In this document: piece after piece, positions 18,342 through 26,592 of the stretch
Layout of the letters: each line of letters starts with the position of its first letter
Position numbering within the stretch: position 1 is the stretch's first letter
Origin: Oceanisphaera litoralis
Lineage (GTDB): Bacteria; Pseudomonadota; Gammaproteobacteria; Enterobacterales; Aeromonadaceae
Reading direction: 5' to 3'
NCBI RefSeq assembly: GCF_016907015.1
Contig: NZ_JAFBBE010000017.1
Coordinates: 30,870 to 94,869 of the forward strand
Length of the DNA: 64,000 bases
Notes under the pieces: generated by a model
What the model was told of the DNA's origin: nothing
Database searches by the model: none
The model's input: the letters and a program-made list of their open reading frames with translations, nothing else
Position numbers and translations under genes: made by a program

Positions 18342-19640
18342 ATGACGTTCAAGGGCATCAGCCTGGCCATCACCGGCCTGTTATTAAGCACCCAAGTCCA
18401 CGCGACCACTCAAATTCAGTGGTGGCATGCCATGGGCGGGGAACTGGGCGACAAGGTCGGCGACATTGCCGACAAGTTCAACCAGAGCCAGTCCAACTAT
18501 GAAATAAAGCCGGTATACAAGGGCAGTTATGGCGAAACCATGACCGGCGCCATCGCCGCCTTCCGTGCCCGGCAGCAGCCGCACATAGTGCAAGTGTTCG
18601 AGGTGGGCACGGCCACCATGATGGCGGCGGATCGGGCCATTTACCCTGTCTATCGGTTGATGGCCGAGGCGGGCCAGGCATTCGACCAGAGCGAATACCT
18701 GTCGGCAGTGACCGGTTATTACACCGATAACGCCGGCAACATGCTATCGATGCCCTTCAACAGCTCCACCCCCGTGCTCTATTACAACAAAGATCTGCTG
18801 GACAAGGCCGGCGTCGAGGTGCCTACCACCTGGGAGGAGATGGATACCGTCGGGCGCAGACTACAGGAGTCCGGTACCCAGTGCGCCTTTACCACCAGCT
18901 GGCAGTCCTGGATACAGCTGGAAAACTTCGGTGCCCTGCACGACATTCCCTTTGCGACCCAAAACAACGGTTTTTCCGGCTCCGAGGTCGAGCTGCTGCT
19001 GGATCGTCCGGAATACCGGCGGCACATCCAACAGCTGGTCGAGTGGAGCCAAAACGGCGTGTTCAAGTACGGCGGCCGCCAGTCCGACAGCCTGCCGCTA
19101 TTCTACTCGGGCGAATGTGCCATGTTCATGGGCTCCTCTGCCTCCTACGCCGGGGTGAAGAAAAATACCCCCGACTTCGAGTTCGGGGTGGGCAAGCTGC
19201 CTTACTGGCAGGCCATCAAGGCGCAGCCGCAGAACTCCATCATCGGCGGTGCCTCCCTCTGGGTATTGGAGGGGCACAAGCAGGAAGAGTACCAGGGGGT
19301 AGCCGAGTTCTTTACTTTCCTGGCTTCGCCCGAGATCCAGGCCGATTGGCACCAGTTCACCGGCTACTTGCCCATTACCCACGCCGCCCACGAACTGACT
19401 CGGTCCCAGGGGTTTTATCAGCAGAACCCGGGCACGGAAGTGGCCATCACTCAGATAACCCAAGCCGAGCCGACGGTCAATTCCAAGGGCGTTCGTTTGG
19501 GCAACTTCGTACAGATCCGCGACATAGTGGACGAGGAGTTGGAGAAGGTATGGGCCGACAAGTCCCAGCCGGAAGCCGCCATCGGTACCATAGTAGAGCG
19601 GGCCAATGGCCAGCTGAGTCGTTTTGCCAGGGCGAATTGA
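18342..19640 (+). CDS. ugpB: sn-Glycerol-3-phosphate ABC transporter substrate-binding protein UgpB
   Basis: A 432-residue periplasmic binding protein with a signal peptide (cleavage near VHA/TTQIQ). It has the UgpB-typical WWHAMGGELG start of the mature protein and the GSYGETMTGAIAAFRA segment. It binds glycerol-3-phosphate and glycerophosphodiesters and delivers them to UgpAE. GGGAG lies 5 bases before the ATG. It is the first gene of ugpBAEC, controlled by the Pho box at 18258-18286. A GC hairpin followed by T-rich sequence separates it from ugpA, which would favour higher expression of the binding protein than of the permease. Confidence 0.95.
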   Translation: MTFKGISLAITGLLLSTQVHATTQIQWWHAMGGELGDKVGDIADKFNQSQSNYEIKPVYKGSYGETMTGAIAAFRARQQPHIVQVFEVGTATMMAADRAIYPVYRLMAEAGQAFDQSEYLSAVTGYYTDNAGNMLSMPFNSSTPVLYYNKDLLDKAGVEVPTTWEEMDTVGRRLQESGTQCAFTTSWQSWIQLENFGALHDIPFATQNNGFSGSEVELLLDRPEYRRHIQQLVEWSQNGVFKYGGRQSDSLPLFYSGECAMFMGSSASYAGVKKNTPDFEFGVGKLPYWQAIKAQPQNSIIGGASLWVLEGHKQEEYQGVAEFFTFLASPEIQADWHQFTGYLPITHAAHELTRSQGFYQQNPGTEVAITQITQAEPTVNSKGVRLGNFVQIRDIVDEELEKVWADKSQPEAAIGTIVERANGQLSRFARAN

Positions 19641-19735
19641 TCCGATATCCATGGTGTGAATGACAGCACGTCTCGGTCGGACACAAGATGCTTTTTTGAT
19701 GCGAATTTGATGCGAAGAAATTTTCGACTACGGGG

Positions 19736-19778
19736 GCGGCAAGTGCCGCTCTCTTTTTATTCTTTTTATTCTTTTATC
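19736..19778 (+). promoter_or_regulatory. Attenuator-like hairpin between ugpB and ugpA
   Basis: A 5-bp GC stem (19736-19740 with 19745-19749) is followed by a 29-base T-rich stretch containing repeated TATTCTTTT. In ABC operons such leaky terminators commonly follow the binding-protein gene. The stem is short, so termination would be partial. Confidence 0.5.
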
Positions 19779-19839
19779 GTGCCAGCAGGTGCCCAGTTGC
19801 CACCCCTGGCCAGAACAGACGGGCCAGCCTTGTATCATT

Positions 19840-20721
19840 ATGAGTGAAAGTCATTATTTTCGTCATCGGTGTTTTCCCCTCTTGCTGTTGTTGCCGCAGT
19901 TGGCGGTCACTCTGGTGTTTTTCCTCTGGCCGGCGGGGCAGGCCCTGTGGCAGTCGTTGTTGCAGGAAGACGCCTTTGGCTTCAGCGTCGAATTCGTTGG
20001 CATGGACAACTTCATCACCCTGTTCACCGACCCGCGTTATTACGCCTCCCTGCTCACCACCCTGGGCTTCAGTCTGGGGGTGGCGCTGCTGGCGCTGGTC
20101 AGCGGTCTGGTGTTGGCCGTGTTCGCGGATCGGGTGTTACGCGGTGCGGCGGGCTACAAGACCCTGCTGATCTGGCCCTATGCGGTGGCGCCGGCGGTGG
20201 CTGGGGTGCTGTGGCTGTTCATGTTCAACCCCAGCATAGGTCTGATAGGACGCTGGCTGGTGAACCTGGGGGTAGACTGGAATCCGGCGCTCAATGGCGG
20301 GCATGCCCTGTGGATGGTGATAGTGGCATCGGCCTGGAAGCAGGTGAGTTACAACTTCCTGTTTTTCCTCGCCGGATTACAGAGCATTCCCAAGTCGCTG
20401 ATCGAGGCGGCGGCCATCGACGGTGCCGGCCCCGGCCGACGTTTTACCACCATCGTCTTTCCGCTATTGTCGCCGATCAGTTTTTTCCTGCTGGTGATCA
20501 ATCTGGTATACGCCTTCTTCGATACCTTCGGGGTCATTCATGCCACCACCCGGGGCGGCCCCGGCAGCAGCACCAGCACTCTGGTGTACCAGGTGTATGC
20601 GGATGGTTTCGTCGGCCTGGATCTGGGAGGGGCCGCCGCTCAGTCGGTGGTGCTGATGGTGCTGGTGGGCGGACTGACCGTTCTCCAATTCAAGTATGTG
20701 GAAAAGCGAGTGGCTTACTGA
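19840..20721 (+). CDS. ugpA: sn-Glycerol-3-phosphate ABC transporter permease UgpA
   Basis: A 293-residue inner-membrane permease with six predicted helices. The cytoplasmic EAA loop is clear ([20 protein letters not shown], about residues 190-210) and contacts UgpC. The conserved [22 protein letters not shown] stretch near the C-terminus is typical of UgpA/MalF-type subunits. The ATG at 19840 gives [10 protein letters not shown]; a longer frame from 19789 is unlikely because it adds non-conserved residues. Its stop codon overlaps the ugpE start as TGATG, so ugpA and ugpE are translationally coupled. Confidence 0.93.
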   Translation: MSESHYFRHRCFPLLLLLPQLAVTLVFFLWPAGQALWQSLLQEDAFGFSVEFVGMDNFITLFTDPRYYASLLTTLGFSLGVALLALVSGLVLAVFADRVLRGAAGYKTLLIWPYAVAPAVAGVLWLFMFNPSIGLIGRWLVNLGVDWNPALNGGHALWMVIVASAWKQVSYNFLFFLAGLQSIPKSLIEAAAIDGAGPGRRFTTIVFPLLSPISFFLLVINLVYAFFDTFGVIHATTRGGPGSSTSTLVYQVYADGFVGLDLGGAAAQSVVLMVLVGGLTVLQFKYVEKRVAY

Positions 20722-21569
20722 TGATCGAAAATCGACCCTGGTTGACCTTCTGTTCCCACCTGCTGCTGGCCCTGGGGGTGGTGGCGGTGGCCTTGCCGGT
20801 GTGGGTGGCACTGACCGCCGCCACCCACGATAGCCACAGCTTTGTTAGCGGTCAGGATACCTGGTGGTTCGGCGACCTGGGCCTGTCCGTGTTCGCCGAC
20901 GTGCTGGGCAGCCAGGCCAGCCGCGAGCTGGGTGTGCCGGTGAGCACCATGCTGCTCAACTCCACCCTGATGGCGCTGTTGATTGCCCTGGGCAAGCTGT
21001 CCATTTCGATTCTGTCCGCCTACGCCGTGGTGTTCTTTCGCTTTCCCGGGCGCATGCTGTGTTTCTGGCTGATCTTCATCACCCTGATGCTGCCGGTGGA
21101 GGTGCGCATCATGCCCACCTTCAAGGTGGTTGCGGATCTGGGATTGCTCAACTCCATGTCCGGGTTGACCCTGCCACTGATTGCCAGCGCCACTGCTACC
21201 TTTCTGTTTCGTCAGTTTTTCCTGACCCTACCTCCGGAGCTGCTGGAAGCGGCGCGGATGGACGGCGCCGGTCCCTGGCGCTTTTTCAAAGACATACTGC
21301 TGCCGCTGTCGCGTACCAACCTGGCGGCGCTGTTCGTGATCACCTTTATCTACGGCTGGAATCAGTATCTCTGGCCGTTGATGATCACCGCTGACGATAG
21401 TCATTACACCATCGTCATGGGCTTGTCGCGCATGCTGGCAGTGGATAACGGCGACATTGCCTGGAATCGGGTGATGGCGGCGAGCTTGCTGGCGATGCTG
21501 CCGCCGGTGCTGGTGGTGCTCGGTATGCAGCGTTTTTTCGTTAAAGGTTTGGTGGAATCGGAGAAGTAA
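20721..21569 (+). CDS. ugpE: sn-Glycerol-3-phosphate ABC transporter permease UgpE
   Basis: A 282-residue permease with six predicted helices, partner of UgpA. The EAA loop reads EAARMDGAGPWRFFKDILLP (about 190-209), and the protein includes the UgpE-typical segment LPVEVRIMPTFKVVADLGLL. It forms the translocation pore of the glycerol-3-phosphate importer. The ATG overlaps the ugpA stop codon, and the TAA stop overlaps the ugpC ATG (TAATG), so the ugpA, ugpE and ugpC genes are tightly coupled. Confidence 0.93.
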   Translation: MIENRPWLTFCSHLLLALGVVAVALPVWVALTAATHDSHSFVSGQDTWWFGDLGLSVFADVLGSQASRELGVPVSTMLLNSTLMALLIALGKLSISILSAYAVVFFRFPGRMLCFWLIFITLMLPVEVRIMPTFKVVADLGLLNSMSGLTLPLIASATATFLFRQFFLTLPPELLEAARMDGAGPWRFFKDILLPLSRTNLAALFVITFIYGWNQYLWPLMITADDSHYTIVMGLSRMLAVDNGDIAWNRVMAASLLAMLPPVLVVLGMQRFFVKGLVESEK

Positions 21570-22666
21570 TGGCAAAGGTTCAACTTAAAGGGCTGAAAAA
21601 GGCTTATCTCAATGGCTACCAGGCGGTGCACAGCCTGGATATCGATATCGACCACGGTGAGATGCTGGTGCTGGTGGGGCCATCCGGCTGTGGCAAGTCG
21701 ACTCTGCTGCGCATGATTGCCGGGCTGGAATCGATCAGCGATGGCGACTTGCTGATTGATGGCCACCGGGTCAACGAACTGGAGCCGGGGGAGCGGGATA
21801 TCGCCATGGTGTTCCAGAACTATGCCCTCTATCCGCATATGAGTGTATTTGACAATATGGCTTACGGGCTGAAGATCCGAGGGATGAGCAAGGAGGAAAT
21901 CCATGCCCAGGTGGAGCAAACCGCCGAGTTGTTGGAGCTGGGTGCCTTGCTGGCTCGCAAGCCGGGTCAGCTCTCCGGCGGACAGCGCCAGCGGGTGGCC
22001 ATGGGGCGGGCTATTGTCCGTCATCCGCGGCTGTTTCTGTTTGACGAGCCCCTGTCCAATTTGGATGCCAAGCTCAGAGGGCAGATGCGGCTCGAGATCA
22101 AGCGATTGCAGCGGCGGCTCGATACCACTGCTGTTTATGTCACCCATGATCAGGTGGAGGCCATGACCCTGGCCGATCGGCTGGTGGTGCTCAATCAGGG
22201 ACGGGTGGAGCAGATTGGCCAACCGATGGAGGTGTATCGGCGCCCGGCCAGCCTGTTCGTGGCTCAGTTTATCGGCTCGCCGGCGATGAACGTGATCCCG
22301 GCGCATATCGTCGGCGGCGAACTGGTACTGGCTGGCGGCCAGTCTCTGGCGTTGCCGGCGGGTTACGAAGATGGCGAGGTCATGCTGGGCATGCGGCCCG
22401 AAAATCTGCGGCTGACCGGGCCCGGAGAAGGCCTGAAGGTGGAGCTGGTGATGCAGGAGGCTCTGGGTGCCGAACGGCTGTATTACTGTCGGCTACCGGG
22501 CAGCGAGCAACAACTGGTGATCCGGCTCGAGGTGGAGGGGGATCCTGTGCTGACCGAGGGAGATCTGCTTTTCCTCGCCATCGAACCCGAGCGGCTGCAC
22601 CTGTTCTCCGCCCACAGCGGTCGTCGGCTGGAGCCCAATACGGTGGCCCTACGCGCCGTCGGCTGA
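21569..22666 (+). CDS. ugpC: sn-Glycerol-3-phosphate ABC transporter ATP-binding protein UgpC
   Basis: A 365-residue ABC ATPase of the MalK/UgpC group. Walker A is GPSGCGKS (37-44), signature LSGGQ (135-139) and Walker B LFLFDEP (about 155-161). The C-terminal regulatory TOBE/OB domain (about 240-365) is present, including GMRPENLRL. It powers the UgpAE importer from the cytoplasmic side. It is the last gene of the Pho-controlled operon; no strong terminator is seen before the SMR remnant on the opposite strand. Confidence 0.94.
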   Translation: MAKVQLKGLKKAYLNGYQAVHSLDIDIDHGEMLVLVGPSGCGKSTLLRMIAGLESISDGDLLIDGHRVNELEPGERDIAMVFQNYALYPHMSVFDNMAYGLKIRGMSKEEIHAQVEQTAELLELGALLARKPGQLSGGQRQRVAMGRAIVRHPRLFLFDEPLSNLDAKLRGQMRLEIKRLQRRLDTTAVYVTHDQVEAMTLADRLVVLNQGRVEQIGQPMEVYRRPASLFVAQFIGSPAMNVIPAHIVGGELVLAGGQSLALPAGYEDGEVMLGMRPENLRLTGPGEGLKVELVMQEALGAERLYYCRLPGSEQQLVIRLEVEGDPVLTEGDLLFLAIEPERLHLFSAHSGRRLEPNTVALRAVG

Positions 22667-22712
22667 GCCTTCATTATTGCCGGATGATTTGCCATATCTG
22701 ATTGAATCTGTG

Positions 22713-22805
22713 TCAGTGGCCGCCGCTTCTGGACCATAGCTGGATCACCGCCACCCCGGCGATGATGAGCCCCATGCCGACCAGCGCCGGCAGATCCGGA
22801 GTCAC
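22713..22805 (-). pseudogene. C-terminal remnant of an SMR (EmrE-like) drug efflux gene
   Basis: About 30 codons ending at 22713 encode DLPALVGMGLIIAGVAVI followed by QLWSRSGGH. This closely resembles the last transmembrane helix and tail of EmrE-type small multidrug resistance proteins, which end DLPA-IGM-LI-AGV. The remaining 75 or so residues are absent, because the chaN-like stop codon lies just upstream at 22841. No ribosome-binding site is evident. I read it as a truncated gene left by deletion. Confidence 0.6.
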
Positions 22806-22840
22806 CACGGGCGTTATTCCGTTGCGACGGCACCGGCCAT

Positions 22841-23743
22841 TCAGCAGTCGGCCTTGCCGAGACGGAAGGACGGCAAGGGCTCCTCGGCCAGCCGGGCGGC
22901 GGGCAGGGCGCCGACCCTCAGCGACCACAGCGGCGGTGCCGGTGCCGTCTCATTCGCTGTGACCGGATAGATAAGAACCACCTTCAGCCCGGGAGCCCGT
23001 TGTTGCAGGCGTAGTGCCGTGCCCAGGCCGTCACCGATATGAAAGCGACCCACGGTCAGCATTACCCGGTGGCCGGGACGGGTTTGCAAGTAGCGGTCTA
23101 TGCTCTCGGCCATGGTGTCATCCCAGCTGGTCTGGGCGGCAAACTGAAACTCGGTGGGCGCCTGACCGTGATGGCGGTTCGTCATGAAGAGCGCCTTGTA
23201 GGCGTCGTCGCTCAGGGTCAGCTGCTCGGCCACCCAGGCGCGCTGTTCGGCGGGCAGTTGATCGAGGTAGGCGGGGCCTTTTCTGGCGATGCAGCGCACC
23301 AGGTGGCGTGGGGCATTGGCGGCCAGTACCGGAATACGGGCCTGGCGTGCCAGCTCGATCAGGGGCCGGTAGTCGCTGCGGTAGCCGGGCCAGGCATGGC
23401 TCTGCTCGATAAAGGCATCTTCGCCCAGTTTTGCTGCCAGATAGGCGTCCAGCGTGGCTTGATGGTCCCGGCTGAACTGCTCCATGGCCAGCGCCAGCGG
23501 GCGTGGCTGGTGTAACAAGCGAGCCAGCAGTTCGGCCTGAAAACGGTGAATCCCCGGGTGGCCATGCAGCTCGCCGACCATGATCACATCGGCGCTGTCC
23601 AGCTGGCGGGCGGCCAGTTCAAGCGACAGCGGTTGTCCCGTCGGGCTGTACAGCTGGTAATCGAACAGGGTGGCCGGGGGGCGAGCGCCGGCCTGGCAAC
23701 CGCCGAGCAGCAACAGGGTAAACAGCAGTATCAAGGGGCGCAT
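22841..23743 (-). CDS. ChaN family lipoprotein (haem/iron-associated)
   Basis: A 300-residue predicted lipoprotein: the signal peptide ends in the lipobox LLGGC (Cys at about residue 15). The body matches the ChaN/DUF399 family, with VIMVGELHGHPGIHRFQ near residue 55 and the AMEQFSRDHQATLDAYL stretch. ChaN proteins bind haem and are implicated in iron uptake, often close to TonB-dependent haem receptors. None is adjacent here, although a tonB operon lies 10 kb away. It is monocistronic and abuts the SMR remnant downstream. Confidence 0.85.
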   Translation of the reverse strand: MRPLILLFTLLLLGGCQAGARPPATLFDYQLYSPTGQPLSLELAARQLDSADVIMVGELHGHPGIHRFQAELLARLLHQPRPLALAMEQFSRDHQATLDAYLAAKLGEDAFIEQSHAWPGYRSDYRPLIELARQARIPVLAANAPRHLVRCIARKGPAYLDQLPAEQRAWVAEQLTLSDDAYKALFMTNRHHGQAPTEFQFAAQTSWDDTMAESIDRYLQTRPGHRVMLTVGRFHIGDGLGTALRLQQRAPGLKVVLIYPVTANETAPAPPLWSLRVGALPAARLAEEPLPSFRLGKADC

Positions 23744-23783
23744 GGTTCACCTTTGGATAATGGAGAGCAGCAATTCGGTCATC

Positions 23784-23935
23784 AATAGTTTCACGGGAAG
23801 CCCAGCCCTTTCAAGGCGGGAAACGGAACACACGAAAGCGCTACAAGTAGCGTGGCAGGTTCACGCGACAACCACCTTGAAAATCTCCGTTTCGGGGTTC
23901 TTTTCTCTGTGCTTTTTCGGTTTTTTATCCTAAGG
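23784..23935. other. Non-coding segment with short hairpins beside the restriction-modification locus
   Basis: The 260-bp gap between the ChaN-like gene and res contains no convincing gene. It includes a GCTACAAGTAGC hairpin near 23840, oppositely oriented GAAACGGA / TCCGTTTC motifs (23820 and 23886 regions) and a T-rich tail to 23930. It looks like a structured repeat or island boundary sequence, but I cannot name it. Confidence 0.35.
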
Positions 23936-24003
23936 GCGATAGTGACCGACAGTTTTGCTCAAGACCCGTATTTTTGAGGTTGAACCATGCAGGAAGCCTG
24001 ACT

Positions 24004-26592
24004 TCAGTAGTCACTGGCTATCTCACTGCGATAGACAGCTTCTGCATTTTTGACCTCCATAATTGCCAGCCTCACCGCCTTGTCTTTCAGATCGAGTACA
24101 CGCAAAGTTTTATCAATTTTGGCAATGGCTTCAATGCGATGAAAAGCCTCGCCAAATTCTTCGGTAAAGTTCGCCAGCCCAATCAGCTTGTACGGGGCAT
24201 CCTCCAGGTGATGGCCATGAGGGTCGACAATCGACACCTTCACATCCGTTTCATCGCCATGGAAAAACAGAAAGTCCGGGCACATGCGCCGCCAGTTATC
24301 GTTGGCGTCGCGCCAGGCGACGGATAGTGCATCACTGGAGGCCCGTGGCGGGTTCCGGTACCAGGCAAGAAAGTGGCTGCGGCTCATTTCCCTGTCCAAT
24401 ACCCTGGTTTCCCACTCGTTCAGGCTGCCGATGGGAAAGCTGTGCGCTTTGTCGGCCATCAGATGCAAAGGGCGGGTATTCAGCAGGTTACCATCTTCGT
24501 CCCGGGTGTTTTCCGAGCGAATACGGGGGCGCTGGATAGATACATGCTGGGGCTCGCTCGACATACTCCTGATGTCGGCGTAGACGGCCTGGCGCTGATC
24601 ATTCAGCCCCTTGATATCGACCCGGAACTCGCTGAACCATTGACTGGCCTGGTTGGCCGCTTCCTCTTCCAGTTTGCTTTTGACTGGAGCAAGGCCCAGT
24701 ACATCCATTTTGCCAAAGGCCGCCACCTTGACCCGGGCATCATACAGGCTGTCGTCATCCCCGGGGGCTGCGCAATGATCGACATAACGTTTGGCCAGCT
24801 CCGGCGTGAGTACACGGGCGGCGTTTTTATACTCGGCATCAATGGCGTGATCGTCGGCGATTTCGGTAAAAATTTCAGCTTCCGACACCTGACCATCCAT
24901 GCCAACTATCCGAGTAAGGCCGGCGACCTGGCAGACCTTCTTTGTGGCTGTATTTAACTCATCCGGGTACATGGCTCCGATGGCATCGAGTTGCTTGCAT
25001 AGTGTCTTGTAGGCGAAGGCGAGAGAATGCTTGCGCAGACCATCTTGAGACAATGCCTGCGCCAGGGCGGTGTACCGGCTTATTGCCCGGGCGGTTTTGC
25101 GGGGCAGAGTTTGTGACGGCAACTCGTCAAAGGCTTCCCACACGGCGTTCGGGATCGCCGGGTTGGGCGTCATATCAATAGGGTTCATAAGAACCCTTCG
25201 GCCCTGGCCGCCACCGGAGCCGTCGGCATCATCGAGGCGATCGCCAACCATGGCTCTGGCAACATCTGTGGCCGTTTCCTGATCGAATCGCGGCAGCACG
25301 CAGGCAACAGAATTGAGCAGATCGTTGCCGGAAATACGCCGTGCCAGCGGCGTACGAACCATGCGTCCGAGTAACTGAGTAATGTAAGTAACATCCCTGG
25401 CTGGCCGGAATGATACAAAGACTTCCGCTCGGGGGCAGTCCCAGCCGGTAGAAATAGCGTCCTTGGCAAGCAGCACCCGGATATGGGACTGATCCTGTGC
25501 CATTTCCGGTGGTAAATAAGGCGCCTTGAAGCCGCCGGCGTCAATGTCCTTGTGTTCACCGAATACATTGGCCATGGCATCTGCCGGCAGCTCCGGCCAT
25601 TCATGGTAAATGGTCTTGAAAACAGCGCGCAGATCGTCAGCTCCGGGAGTGTTTGGCATCTGCACCACCATCAGAGGCACTACCGGATTATCATCGGCAC
25701 CCGCAGACGCCGAGTAAGTTTTCCACCGCTCGGTGGATTCGCGCAAAAGGCGGGTAGCCCTGGCCAGCAGCGTGGTATCGAATGCGCCGGCATTAGCCGG
25801 AAAATCGAGACGAATATCGTCTTTCAGCAAGCCGGACTCCTGTACTCGTGCTGGATCAACCACTACATCGGGATAGGTAATGCGGCCCTGAGCCTGTGCG
25901 CTTTTCATGGCCTTGTTGAAACGCTCGACCGTGGCCGATATGCCCCAGACAACGGGTACTGCCGGCGCGCCCTGTGTACCGTTAATCAACTTCTGAACCG
26001 TGGTGGTGCGATCCCGATCGGTTTTCATGCCTCTGTGTGCTTCGTCCAGCACCAGATAAAGGGTGAGATTTTCGTCCTCAATGGTGTTCTTGAGGATCTC
26101 CCACATGGTATGAGCACGGTCATCCGGCGGTGCCATGAAGGCTAAATGGTGCTGAGATTGGCCGTCATCGGCTGGCTCGACTGCGGCCCGTACCAGCTTG
26201 GCATGCTTAGAGAGTTTCTGAGCGTTGAGAAAATAGACATGGCCGGGAGCCAGTTTTTCCTCACTGAAATCGTTTTCGATTACTGTCAGTCGGCTGTCTA
26301 TTTTATCTGCCGCCGCACTCAATTTGGCGCGGGTCTGTTCATTCAGGGCCGGCGAGTCGGTAAACCACAGCACCACGGCCCCCGGATCGGCGGCAAAGTC
26401 ATATTCCGGGTTGCCTTCAAACAGGGCTTCAATGGCGGCGGCGGCCATAACCGTCTTGCCTGCGCCTGTGGTGGCCGTCAGTGAAAAGGCGGAAATATCT
26501 CCTTCCTGTTTCCATGCTCTGGCGGCCTTGCGCAGGTAGCCAAGTACCTCGGCTACGGCGTCTTCCTGGTAATCCTTGAGGGTATAACGCAT
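24004..26592 (-). CDS. res: Type III restriction endonuclease subunit Res (DEAD/DEAH helicase)
   Basis: An 862-residue SF2 helicase-type restriction subunit. Visible motifs are Walker A TATTGAGKT (40-47), DEAH in LVLDEAHRGMK (183-186), the GISAT motif III and the QLLGRMVRTPLARR motif VI. The C-terminal third contains CPDFLFFHGD and VSIVDPHGHH, which is where the nuclease domain sits in related proteins, although a textbook D/E-x-K triad is not obvious. Res cleaves DNA together with Mod after ATP-driven translocation between unmethylated sites. The ATG at 26592 overlaps the mod stop codon by one base (TGATG), so Res output depends on translation through mod. Confidence 0.87.
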   Translation of the reverse strand: MRYTLKDYQEDAVAEVLGYLRKAARAWKQEGDISAFSLTATTGAGKTVMAAAAIEALFEGNPEYDFAADPGAVVLWFTDSPALNEQTRAKLSAAADKIDSRLTVIENDFSEEKLAPGHVYFLNAQKLSKHAKLVRAAVEPADDGQSQHHLAFMAPPDDRAHTMWEILKNTIEDENLTLYLVLDEAHRGMKTDRDRTTTVQKLINGTQGAPAVPVVWGISATVERFNKAMKSAQAQGRITYPDVVVDPARVQESGLLKDDIRLDFPANAGAFDTTLLARATRLLRESTERWKTYSASAGADDNPVVPLMVVQMPNTPGADDLRAVFKTIYHEWPELPADAMANVFGEHKDIDAGGFKAPYLPPEMAQDQSHIRVLLAKDAISTGWDCPRAEVFVSFRPARDVTYITQLLGRMVRTPLARRISGNDLLNSVACVLPRFDQETATDVARAMVGDRLDDADGSGGGQGRRVLMNPIDMTPNPAIPNAVWEAFDELPSQTLPRKTARAISRYTALAQALSQDGLRKHSLAFAYKTLCKQLDAIGAMYPDELNTATKKVCQVAGLTRIVGMDGQVSEAEIFTEIADDHAIDAEYKNAARVLTPELAKRYVDHCAAPGDDDSLYDARVKVAAFGKMDVLGLAPVKSKLEEEAANQASQWFSEFRVDIKGLNDQRQAVYADIRSMSSEPQHVSIQRPRIRSENTRDEDGNLLNTRPLHLMADKAHSFPIGSLNEWETRVLDREMSRSHFLAWYRNPPRASSDALSVAWRDANDNWRRMCPDFLFFHGDETDVKVSIVDPHGHHLEDAPYKLIGLANFTEEFGEAFHRIEAIAKIDKTLRVLDLKDKAVRLAIMEVKNAEAVYRSEIASDY

